From the IMG/VR virus record IMGVR_UViG_3300010354_000308, positions 1-33,610 of that record: a DNA stretch of 33,610 nucleotides. One strand, given 5' to 3'. The stretch's first letter is position 1, and every line of letters starts with the position of its first letter. Below, piece by piece: positions 15,382-25,200 of this stretch. Origin of the DNA: a virus. The position numbers and the translations under genes were made by a program. Below the pieces are notes generated by a model that saw nothing but the letters and a program-made list of their open reading frames with translations, was not told the DNA's origin and did no database searches.

Positions 15382-18300
15382 ATGCCTACTAGAGTTACTC
15401 CTGGATCGGGTGCCGTATTACGACCCTTTTTTGATTCTGATTACGGTGTTGAGAAGATAGAAGTAGTTTTTGGTGGTTCTGGATATGCCAAAACCGATCC
15501 ACCAAAAATATCAATACAAGGAACTCAAACTCCCATAACTGAAGGAGTATTTTACCCCGTTATTAGTGGAGTCGGCACAATAAGGGAAATTGTTATATTT
15601 AATCCTGGTGCTGGATACTATCCTGTATTTTCCACAACTACTGGCGGACAGGTATTCGTAGAAAGAGGCGTATTTGGTACTTCCCCTGGGGTACATACTG
15701 CGGGCGTAAGTAGTGTTTTTTCGGGTGACTATAATATTATTCAGGACAATATCTATTTTTCTTCTCCACCATACGGAAAAACTGGTTTGGTTGGATTGGA
15801 AACTGGGTCCACATTTACTGGAAGAATATTTTCAAGAAAATTAGATCCAAACGAAACTAAAGACAAAAATTTAATTTTTGATGATATTTCTCTCGAATTT
15901 ACTGGTGTTGCTGGAACCGAATTCAAATTAACTGAAAATCTAAGTAACGTTACTGCAGCATATAATAGTGTAAATGCTGGATCGGATATTAACAATAATC
16001 CATTTATACTTATCAATAATGTAAGTCAAACTCCAGGACTTGATTTTACCGTTGTAGATTCGGATGAGAATAAGATAAATTTTTTAAGTGGGGTTCCACG
16101 AGCGGGAAGAATAACAAAAGTTGGATTGACCACTGGATCTGGATATTACTCTTTACTTCCCGCAGCTGGAGTTGTTGGTGTTGGGACTACTGGTACAATT
16201 ACCAAAGTAAAACTAACTGGAGTTGGTCAGGGATATAGAACTCCACCAAAGTGTACTATTCGCAGCTCTCAGGGGTCTGGCGGACTAGTTACTGCATATT
16301 TGGGTACACTGGATCCAAACACGTATAACATCTCTACGGCGGTCTATAATCGATATGTTGGCATAGTTACGTTTACCACGTCAACATCCCATGGATATTC
16401 AACTGGAGAAAGAGTTAGAGTAGTTGGAGTTGGATTTACTTTTCCTGCTATCTCAACGGCAAGAAATATAAACACATTTGAATATGATCCTGTTACTGGT
16501 ATAGCATCAATATCTGTTTTTGGTGGACATTATATTGGAACCGATACAAATTCATCCAGACATATTTTAGTCACTCAGGTGCAGGTAACTAATGGTATAA
16601 CAACGTTTACTTTTAGGGAAGATGGGTATCCAATTATATCGGTTGGATCTACCAATAATGTTCAAATTAATTGTGGAGTAGGAACCACCGCATTAACATA
16701 TGTTGGTGGTGGATTAGTTCAGGCTGGAATAGATACTGGAATTCTTGAGTCTGTTAATAGAGTTGGATTTGATATACTTGGAGTTACTACTAATACCTTC
16801 GAAGTCTTTGTTGGACTTAGTACCTTTAATTTATCATATACAAGTGGAGGAGTAGTTCAAAAAAATCAAGTCGGACTAGTAACGGGATTGTCAATTATAG
16901 ATCCTGGTCAAAATTATTATGTAAGTCACAACGTTGCATATGTTGATTACGAACCAAGTTCTGGTGTTACTACTATAACTGGTTATGGAAAGCAATTAGG
17001 TATTACTACAACAATTGCAAACGTTTACTATACACCAACGACAGGAATAGCAACCATCATGAGTACAAACACTCATGGGTTGCAAATAAACGATGTCATT
17101 AGGTTATCTGGTATTGGATTCAGTACTCCATTAGGTGATACTACATTTCCATATAACTCCAATGAATTTTATGCTGTAAAATCTATAGTTAGCACACTTG
17201 AATTTACTGTAGACATTGGAATTTCGACAGTCGGAATTCATACACACCAACAATTAACAGGAACTTGGACTCTATATGAAGGTCATGGACTAAAAACTGA
17301 TGATTTTGCAATAGTTTCTGGTATTGCAATGACTACAAACTATTGGCCTCCAGTTTCTATTCAAAATGTAACTTATGACAATATTACTGGTATAGCAACG
17401 ATTACAACAGATTCTGATCATTACTTAGAACAAAGGGACTTTGTTCTTCTGAGTGGAATTGCTATGACTTGTGGTTATGATAATGGTGTTGGTGTAGTTA
17501 CTTTCCCGAGAACTACTGATCCCGCATATAATGGGGTATTTGTCACTAATGTTGGAACATCAACTGTATTCTCCGTCAACGTTGGTCCATCTACAATTAC
17601 ACATTATTCATTTACCTCTGGTGGAACTGTACAACACGCAGTTCGTTATCCAACTCCATATGCAGCTGCTTATGATTTAATTTCTGAACAATATGGTGAT
17701 GGATTTTATGTTTTGGAAGTTTACGATGCTGCAAAATTCAGAGTTCAGAGTGGATTACTCACATCTAGATACATTTATAATAGGGCAGGTACAATAGAAA
17801 AACCAGTATCTTTAGATATAGCTTCTCCCAATCCTTATTTTAATTTACCTCTACAATATCCAACTGGAATTGTTGGATTTGGAACAACGGGAATAGGTGT
17901 TCAATCTAAATGTGATTTGTCAATCAATATCAGTGGTGAGATTGGAGTATTTGATGTTACGGAAGAAGGAGTTGGGTATAAGGTAGGAGATAGACTTAGA
18001 GTTTCTGGAATATCCACGGATGTTAGAGTTGGTATTTTAACGGAATTCGAACTGACTGTTTTAGAAGTAGCAAATGATAAGTTTTTTGGATTCTATCCTG
18101 GACAATTTATATTATTTGATGATATTTCGAAGTTCTTCAATGGAGTCAGGAAGAAATTTACACTTTCTGTTACTACGGGTGGAGTTACATCTATATTAAG
18201 TCTAAAAACAGAACCTGGAACTGATTTGGACATAACAAATAATATTTTTATATACATTAATGATATTCTACAAACTCCTGGAGATTCTTACATTTTCCGA

Positions 18301-20631
18301 GGAAGTAGAATAGTCTTTAGTGAAGCTCCAAAAGAAAATTCAAAGTGTTCTGTGTTCTACTATAGGGGTTCTGATGCTGATGTGGAACTTATTGAACCCA
18401 TTCCCACTATCAAACCTGGTGATGTGGTACAAATTAAAGAGAATAAAATAGATCTTCTTGATAGAGATCAGTTCCCAAGAACTACAAAGAGAATCGTTGC
18501 TTCCGATGTGATGGAAACATTCACATATGATAGTGTTGGAATTGATACTAACCAAGATAATGAAAGACCTCTAAGTTGGGAAAAACAAAAAGTAGATAAA
18601 ATTCTAACAGGAGTATATTACTCTAAATCTAGACTTAATAATAAAGCTAAAGTTTCTCCAGCAACATATCCAATTAAAGATATTGGACCAACAGATACTA
18701 AGATCTATGTAGCAAATGCATTCCCAGTTTTTAGTGAAGTTGATTTACTAGTCGAATCTGAAAGACATCTGAAGATTTTTGAGAACCTTGATATATCTCC
18801 TGCTTTGGTAACTTCAAGAGTATCTGCATCTTCAAGTATTTCATCTTTAAGTATAGCTTCTTCTGGATCTGGATATTTCAATATTACTAATCCAATAGTT
18901 TCTATATCTGGCGCTAAGATTACAAGAAAAGATCCGATTCGGGACTGGAAATTTGATGTTATTACTTCTATTTCTACTTCCATAAGTCTAAATGGAATAA
19001 CTAGGTCTCTACCCGTAGTTGCGGTTGGTGATAGTAGTCAATTCATCAATACATTAAGTGGAACTTTTTGGGAAAGAGGTAAAATTGGATTTGGGGATAC
19101 CATAACATTTAATGCAATTGACGTTGCTTCGGATAAAAGGACATTGTTAACGGTCGGCGAATATGGCAAAGCAGCAAAAGCTGTATCTTATGGAACCACA
19201 GTATCTACTTGGACTCCAATATCTCTTAAAGAGGAAAGACAGATTCCTGCTATTGGACTTAGTGTCATATTTGATTCTACTTATGAAGGAACCTTTAATG
19301 ATGTTATGTATGAATCCACCAATGATTCTTGGGTTGCCGTTGGTTTGGGGGGAAGTATATTCAATGGAGTTGGAATTGGTACAACAACATTGTTTAGTCA
19401 ATATTCTGGCACAATTCAAGGTTTATATGCAGTCACACATGCTCAAAATGAATTCATAGCTGTTGGAAATGGTGGAATAATCCTCGCATCAACAACGAGT
19501 AAATTCTGGTCACAAAAACAAAGTAATACAGTACAAAACTTAAGAGATATAATTTATGATGGACGAAGATTCATTGCAGTCGGTGATTCGGGGACAATTG
19601 TAGTTTCCTATGATAAGAATTATTGGGAACCATTTAGTACTATTAATGCAGCTGTTGCTGTAAATCCAGCAACATTTAACTTTAGAAAAATAAAATTCGT
19701 TGATAATTTATACATTGCATTAAGTGCAACTGGAGAACTTTACTATTCTCTTGATTTAATTAACTGGATTATTAGAGAAACAAATCAAAATCAACCCGTA
19801 AATAACATAGCATTTACTCCTTTTGGTAGAGAAAATAGATTTATTGCTGTTGGTGGTGCAGCTACAGTATTTTACGCTGATCCAATTTATAACAGAGCAG
19901 CTGCGGTTTCTTCCGTATCTAATGGAATAGTTACATCAGTAACTATCATTAATGGTGGATTTGGATATGAACAATTCAGTTCGCCACCAGTATTGGTTGA
20001 ATCTGATACCACTAAAGAAGAAACATTATTTTCATATAAAACCAAAGGAGATTTTGGTACTATAGTTGGCATTAATACTCAAATTCCAGGACAATCTATA
20101 AATGGTCTTGCTCCTAGACTTGAATTCCAACTTAAGTCCGAATTTAATGATAACACTAATTTGGGGTATGGATATTCTTCACTTAATGTTTTTGGAGTAA
20201 ATAATAGTCAACTTGAAATTGGGGATTACTTCATCATCTACGATAGTCCAGTTGTAGTGGGTCATGCTTTAACTGGAATAAGTACACATATTGGTGGATT
20301 AAATAACTATCCCGTAAATAAAGTAGGTGTTGCATATTCTACTATTAATGGAGTCTATAGAGTAGATTCGGTAACTTCCGCCGATATAACAAGTGGGATT
20401 GTTACAGTAACTTGTTCTTTCCTTCCAGGTCCAAATAGTAGCAACCAAATACAAGTTGGTGTTGGTACAACGGCATTAACTCCATATTATGGGAAATATT
20501 CTTGGGGTATAATCTATGACTATCAAAATAGATCTGTAGGAAACCCTCAACAATTTTTTGTGAACCCCGATAATGGTTTAGTCGGATTTTCTACCGCTCC
20601 TTTGATCACTAGAACTAAACCATTAACATAA
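15382..20631 (+). CDS. Giant virion protein, 1749 aa, with probable beta-propeller
   Basis: Starts 11 nt after the fibre gene, with GAGG at 15369-15372 as ribosome site. The protein opens with GSGY-type beta repeats (IEVVFGGSGYAKTDPPKISI near 25-45). It has an LDDI..F.G module twice (about 164-241 and 909-998), H-G-Y/L repeats in the middle, and between about 1205 and 1505 seven copies of an h-A-V-G-x-x-G-x-(I/V) signature. Those copies, spaced 39-62 residues with Trp-ending strands in most, indicate a seven-bladed propeller of the BNR/Asp-box kind. GSGY repeats resume after it (GGFGYEQFSSPPVLVE). Propellers in virion proteins often bind glycans or, if sialidase-like, cleave them; no catalytic set can be assigned. 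It lies just before gp8, so a baseplate-attached adhesion protein is likely. Confidence 0.82.
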   Translation: MPTRVTPGSGAVLRPFFDSDYGVEKIEVVFGGSGYAKTDPPKISIQGTQTPITEGVFYPVISGVGTIREIVIFNPGAGYYPVFSTTTGGQVFVERGVFGTSPGVHTAGVSSVFSGDYNIIQDNIYFSSPPYGKTGLVGLETGSTFTGRIFSRKLDPNETKDKNLIFDDISLEFTGVAGTEFKLTENLSNVTAAYNSVNAGSDINNNPFILINNVSQTPGLDFTVVDSDENKINFLSGVPRAGRITKVGLTTGSGYYSLLPAAGVVGVGTTGTITKVKLTGVGQGYRTPPKCTIRSSQGSGGLVTAYLGTLDPNTYNISTAVYNRYVGIVTFTTSTSHGYSTGERVRVVGVGFTFPAISTARNINTFEYDPVTGIASISVFGGHYIGTDTNSSRHILVTQVQVTNGITTFTFREDGYPIISVGSTNNVQINCGVGTTALTYVGGGLVQAGIDTGILESVNRVGFDILGVTTNTFEVFVGLSTFNLSYTSGGVVQKNQVGLVTGLSIIDPGQNYYVSHNVAYVDYEPSSGVTTITGYGKQLGITTTIANVYYTPTTGIATIMSTNTHGLQINDVIRLSGIGFSTPLGDTTFPYNSNEFYAVKSIVSTLEFTVDIGISTVGIHTHQQLTGTWTLYEGHGLKTDDFAIVSGIAMTTNYWPPVSIQNVTYDNITGIATITTDSDHYLEQRDFVLLSGIAMTCGYDNGVGVVTFPRTTDPAYNGVFVTNVGTSTVFSVNVGPSTITHYSFTSGGTVQHAVRYPTPYAAAYDLISEQYGDGFYVLEVYDAAKFRVQSGLLTSRYIYNRAGTIEKPVSLDIASPNPYFNLPLQYPTGIVGFGTTGIGVQSKCDLSINISGEIGVFDVTEEGVGYKVGDRLRVSGISTDVRVGILTEFELTVLEVANDKFFGFYPGQFILFDDISKFFNGVRKKFTLSVTTGGVTSILSLKTEPGTDLDITNNIFIYINDILQTPGDSYIFRGSRIVFSEAPKENSKCSVFYYRGSDADVELIEPIPTIKPGDVVQIKENKIDLLDRDQFPRTTKRIVASDVMETFTYDSVGIDTNQDNERPLSWEKQKVDKILTGVYYSKSRLNNKAKVSPATYPIKDIGPTDTKIYVANAFPVFSEVDLLVESERHLKIFENLDISPALVTSRVSASSSISSLSIASSGSGYFNITNPIVSISGAKITRKDPIRDWKFDVITSISTSISLNGITRSLPVVAVGDSSQFINTLSGTFWERGKIGFGDTITFNAIDVASDKRTLLTVGEYGKAAKAVSYGTTVSTWTPISLKEERQIPAIGLSVIFDSTYEGTFNDVMYESTNDSWVAVGLGGSIFNGVGIGTTTLFSQYSGTIQGLYAVTHAQNEFIAVGNGGIILASTTSKFWSQKQSNTVQNLRDIIYDGRRFIAVGDSGTIVVSYDKNYWEPFSTINAAVAVNPATFNFRKIKFVDNLYIALSATGELYYSLDLINWIIRETNQNQPVNNIAFTPFGRENRFIAVGGAATVFYADPIYNRAAAVSSVSNGIVTSVTIINGGFGYEQFSSPPVLVESDTTKEETLFSYKTKGDFGTIVGINTQIPGQSINGLAPRLEFQLKSEFNDNTNLGYGYSSLNVFGVNNSQLEIGDYFIIYDSPVVVGHALTGISTHIGGLNNYPVNKVGVAYSTINGVYRVDSVTSADITSGIVTVTCSFLPGPNSSNQIQVGVGTTALTPYYGKYSWGIIYDYQNRSVGNPQQFFVNPDNGLVGFSTAPLITRTKPLT
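18994..19881 (+). repeat. Seven-bladed beta-propeller-like repeat region
   Basis: The signatures are VVAVGDSSQF (V1212), LLTVGEYGKA (L1255), WVAVGLGGSI (W1317), FIAVGNGGII (F1358), FIAVGDSGTI (F1397), YIALSATGEL (Y1444) and FIAVGGAATV (F1487). The intervals of 43, 62, 41, 39, 47 and 43 residues fit propeller blades. The C-terminal copy lacks the final Trp strand, which the first copy could supply if the ring closes by strand exchange. Confidence 0.7.
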
Positions 20632-20634
20632 CCT

Positions 20635-20642
20635 CATAAATA
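20635..20642 (+). promoter_or_regulatory. Late-promoter-like octamer CATAAATA
   Basis: Seven of eight positions match TATAAATA. It lies just after the stop of the 1749-aa gene and 19 nt before the ATG of gp8, the shortest spacing of the series. Confidence 0.6.
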
Positions 20643-20661
20643 TAGAAAAAACTGTCTTAAA

Positions 20662-22257
20662 ATGCCTGCCATTATATCAGATCAATTTAGAATTCTTAAC
20701 GCAGAAACTTTTGTTCAAAGTTTTGTTGGTGTAGGATCCACAGTAAACAAATATTATGCATTTATTGGTTTACCTGGATCTACAAATACAAAGGCTGGTG
20801 GAACACCAGATTGGAATACTAATACTCCTTCTCCATTGGATGGATTTAAAGAGGAGAATGAAATTAAAGAATCTGTTATTGCTATGAAGAAAATAACAGA
20901 TAGAGATGTCAGGAGATTAGTACGAAAAGTGCAATGGACAGCAGGACAAACTTATGAAATGTATCGTCATGATTATAACATATATAATTTGACTCCAATA
21001 ACTAGTCAAGCTAGTTTGTACGAATCAAATTATTATGTAATTAATGAAGATCTTAGGGTGTATATATGTCTTCAAAATGGATCAGATCCAGAGAACCCAA
21101 AGGGTAGACCTTCGTATGACCAACCCACATTTATTGACCTTGAACCAAGGGCAGCTGGTACTAGTGGCGATGGTTACGTTTGGAAATATCTTTACACGAT
21201 TAAACCATCGGAAGTAGTTAAATTTGATTCTATCGAATATATTCCCGTCCCAGAAAATTGGGGATTTGAAGGAGAATCAATTTCAACGAGAGGAAATGCT
21301 ATTGATGGAAAAATTGAAGTAATTGTCGTTAATAACAGAGGATCTAGTTATCAGCCAATTTCTACTTCATTCTCAAACGTTCCCATTTTGGGGGATGGTA
21401 CTGGAGGTAAAGCTACTATTACTATCGATTCTTTTGGTAAAGTTTCTGAAGTTTTTGTTACAGATGGGGGATCTGGTTATACTCACGGAAGTATTCAATT
21501 TTATCCTGGAGCTCCAGGAAGTGAACCAGGTGGTTCTTTAGAAAATTTAACAAATACTGGAATTGGAACGACATCCAGAGCTAGATTTGATGTTATTATT
21601 CCACCAAAAGGCGGACATGGTGCAGATGTTTATAGGGAACTTGGAGCTTATAGAGTTTTACTCTATACCCGATTCGAAACTTTGGAAACAAACCCAGATG
21701 TTATCGAAGGTAACGATTTTGCCAGGATTGGAGTTATAAAAAATCCTACAGTCTTTGGCAGTAGATATGAACTTCTAGATGCCTCTATTGTCAGTGGACT
21801 TAAATCATTAAAATTAGTTGGACTTGCAACTCAGACTACGTATGCAGTTGATTCAACAATTACACAAACCGTTGGTTTAGGATCTACTGCCATTGGATTG
21901 GTTGCGGCTTGGAATCCAACTACGGGTGTTCTGAAGTACTATCAACCAATGGGATTGGCATCTAGTGAAAGTGGTTATAAGATTATCCCATTTACTTCAA
22001 ATCCTTCCGCTGGTTATGGATTAACGATTAATTGTTCTTCTATAACAGGACCAGTTTTACAAATTAATAATGATTTTACAGGTGTTTCTACATCAATAAA
22101 TAACACGACATATCAATTAGGAGTCAATTTTGTTGCTGGAATTGCTTCTGCTGAGTACAGCACAAAGTCTGGAGAAATTATCTACATAGATAATAGGATT
22201 GCTATTCCTAGGTCCTCAAGTCAAAAAGAAGATATTAAGATTGTACTGGAGTTCTAA
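20662..22257 (+). CDS. 8: Baseplate wedge subunit gp8, enlarged form (531 aa)
   Basis: Three anchors match T4 gp8 in order: GDGYVWKYLYTIKP (170-183; T4 has GDGYVWEYLFEI), GNDFARIGVIKNP (350-362; T4 has a GFRQISIITNP segment) and the C-terminal GEIIYIDNRIAIP ending KIVLEF (T4 GEMIYMENR ending ILFTF). In T4, gp8 is a dimer that joins the wedge periphery to gp7 and gp10. T4 gp8 is 334 aa; most of the excess here is a beta insertion at about 212-320 made of GSGY-type repeats (NNRGSSYQ, then TDGGSGYTHG), the same module found in the giant neighbours. It has its own late promoter and ends 6 nt before the DUF4815 protein. Confidence 0.9.
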   Translation: MPAIISDQFRILNAETFVQSFVGVGSTVNKYYAFIGLPGSTNTKAGGTPDWNTNTPSPLDGFKEENEIKESVIAMKKITDRDVRRLVRKVQWTAGQTYEMYRHDYNIYNLTPITSQASLYESNYYVINEDLRVYICLQNGSDPENPKGRPSYDQPTFIDLEPRAAGTSGDGYVWKYLYTIKPSEVVKFDSIEYIPVPENWGFEGESISTRGNAIDGKIEVIVVNNRGSSYQPISTSFSNVPILGDGTGGKATITIDSFGKVSEVFVTDGGSGYTHGSIQFYPGAPGSEPGGSLENLTNTGIGTTSRARFDVIIPPKGGHGADVYRELGAYRVLLYTRFETLETNPDVIEGNDFARIGVIKNPTVFGSRYELLDASIVSGLKSLKLVGLATQTTYAVDSTITQTVGLGSTAIGLVAAWNPTTGVLKYYQPMGLASSESGYKIIPFTSNPSAGYGLTINCSSITGPVLQINNDFTGVSTSINNTTYQLGVNFVAGIASAEYSTKSGEIIYIDNRIAIPRSSSQKEDIKIVLEF

Positions 22258-22263
22258 CCCAAA

Positions 22264-25200
22264 ATGCCACAAAATACTAACCTAAACGCATCTCCATATT
22301 TTGATGATTTTTCTGAGTCAAAAAATTATCAAAAAGTACTTTTCAAACCTGGATTTCCTATTCAGGCAAGAGAATTAACGACTTTACAATCAATATTACA
22401 GAATCAAATTGAAAAATTTGGAAAACATTTCTTCAAAGAAGGATCTGTAGTAATTCCAGGACAACTTGCTTATGATTCCGAATATACCTCTGTACAAATT
22501 GATGAAACGCACCTTGGTATACCAGTATCAGTTTATTTGAATGCATTGGTTGGCAAAACCATTAAAGGTGAGACAAGCGGAGTCACCGCAAAGGTAGAAA
22601 GTTATATAACAAATTCTGAGTCCGAATTAAAAAATTACACTCTATACGTAAAATATCAAAGTTCTAGTGACAATGATTTTTCAAATCAAACTTTTAATGA
22701 TGGCGAAAATCTAATTACGTTGGATGAAGTTCAGTATTCCATTTCTAATATAAGATCTGGATCCACTTTTGCAACTACCGTCATATCTGATTGCACAAGA
22801 GTTGGATCTGCTGCTAAAATTGCAGAAGGCGTCTACTTTATTAGAGGATTCTTCGTAAACGTATCATCCCAAACTGTAATCTTAGATCAATATTCCAATC
22901 AACCCAGTTATAGGGTTGGACTATTAATTAATGAAGAGGTCGTCACTGCATCTTCTGAAGACAACGACTTATTTGACAATGCAAAAGGATTTTCTAACTT
23001 TGCAGCACCTGGTGCCGACAGATTTAAATTAACTACCACGTTAATCAAAAAATCTTTGAATGATTTTAATGATGAAGATTTTATTGAATTATTGAGAGTT
23101 GAAAAGGGAATTGTTTCTAAATTTGTCAAAAATTCTAATTATAATTTAATTAGAGATGAATTAGCCAGAAGAACATTTGATGAGTCTGGAGACTATTATG
23201 TCAAACCATTTACAGTCACCGTTAGGGAATCATTAAATGATAGACAGGGCAATAATGGAGTTTATTTTGAAAACTCAAAAACAATAGGTGGCAATACTCC
23301 ATCCGAAGATCTTCTTACTTTATCGATAAGTCCAGGTAAAGCATATGTTAGGGGGTATGAACTCGAAACAATCAATACCACTAATGTAGATTTACCAAAA
23401 ACAAGAACTACCGAAAAACAAGAAAATGAATCTGTACAATTTACTCTCGGTAGGCAAATTGAGGTAAATAATGTCTATGGGTCCGCACCTGTTGGATTTG
23501 GAACAACATCTCAGGTTAGATTATACAACCAAAGAACAAGCACTCCTGGAACTCCATCTGGAATCCAGATTGGTGTAGCTAGATTATATGATTTGAAGTT
23601 GAAGAATTCTGAATATGTAGATAAAACTACAAAATTTGAAGCATCATTATATGATGTCCAAACCTTTACTTATTTGGAAATAAACACACATATACTATTA
23701 ACGGGCCCAGCCTTTGTTGAAGGTAGAAGTAGTAATGCATCTGGTCATCTTTTCCAGACAGTTAATGATGTCAGACAAATGGTATTGTATCAAGTGTCTG
23801 GTACTTTCCAGGCAGGAGAAGAGTTATTAGTAAATGGTGAAGAGATTTCTAGAATAGTAACAAAAGTATCCGATCACACAATATCTGATGTTTATCAAAT
23901 TGCGGGTTCTTCTGGCGTTAATTTTACCGCAGATCCAGTTCTAGACACAGGTAAATTACTTGCACCTTCGGGAAGTCAATTTACAATTAGTGCCGCTTCT
24001 GGTGGAGTTTCTACTGCAACTTCCCCAAATGCTTCATTCTCGGTTGGTATTAAGACGGGAGATGTAATTCAATATAGCTTGCCTGGATTTACAGTACCTA
24101 CATATAATCGAGTTAAGGAAGTAAATGCTGCTTCTAGAAATATCGTTTTAGAGGCAACATCAAATATAACTGGAATTAATACTGGAGCTTTACCTACTTC
24201 TCAGGTGACTGTGAATGATTTATTCTCTGTTTCATTGGGAGTAAAAAATGCAGGACAAGCGTATTTGTTTGCCGATTTAACTAGAAAAAACATAGCAAAT
24301 ACGGATCTTTCTTCTTCGGACATAGTAATAAGAAAGTCATATGACATAACAGTATCTTCGGGTGCATTTAGCCAAGTATTAGAGACTGATTCCAATCTTA
24401 CATTAGAACCTTTTGACGAAGAAGATTATAGTTTATCATTTACTTCTACTGGAGCAGTAGAATCTCTTAATAATCAAAAATTAACCGTAAGTGGAAGAAC
24501 TATAACCTTATCAAATATTAGTCAAAATGGATCTGCCACTCTGACAGTTACGTGGAAAAAGGTCAATTTACGTCCAAAGAAGAAAGTATATCAAAGATGT
24601 AGTGTAAAAGTAATTGATAAATCGAGTAAAGATGCTTCTGGAATTAGTACAGCAAGTTTAAATGATGGTTTAACCTATAGTTCTGCATACGGAACTAGAG
24701 TCCAAGATAAACGAATTTCTCTTGATATTCCAGATGTATCATCAGTAATTGGAATTTTTGAATCGTCAAATAATTCAGATCCACAATTACCAAGACTTGT
24801 TCTATCCAACTTAAATTCTAATATCTTAAATGCAATTAGAGGAGAAACTATAATCGGACAAAATTCTGGAGCTGCGGCTGCTTTTGTCTTGACTAATGGT
24901 TCAAATGAAGTTGAGTTTGTATATTTGAATGAAAATAGTTTCGAGATTAATGAATTTATTTCTTTTGGAGAATCAAGAATAACGGCAACTGTAAGTTCGT
25001 TTATTCCTGGAGATAGAGATATTAAATCTAATTTTGAGTTTGATCCAGGACAAACGAGAGATTATGTTGATTATTCTGCGATCATAAGAAAATCTGGATC
25101 AACATCTCCAACTAGAAGACTGAAAGTCATCTACAATAACTACTACATAGATCAATCCGATCCAGGAGATTTTGTAGTAATCAATTCTTATGATAAAGAT

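Noticed and set aside
19163-19459. 98-codon + strand frame and 90-codon antisense frame within the propeller region
   Set aside because: Both overlap the well-supported 1749-aa gene, have no ribosome site or promoter, and read as low-quality Leu-rich or mixed sequence.
15382-20631. Assigning the name VrlC to the 1749-aa protein
   Set aside because: Some cyanophage annotations use this name for a large tail protein, but nothing I can see in the sequence confirms that this is the same family.
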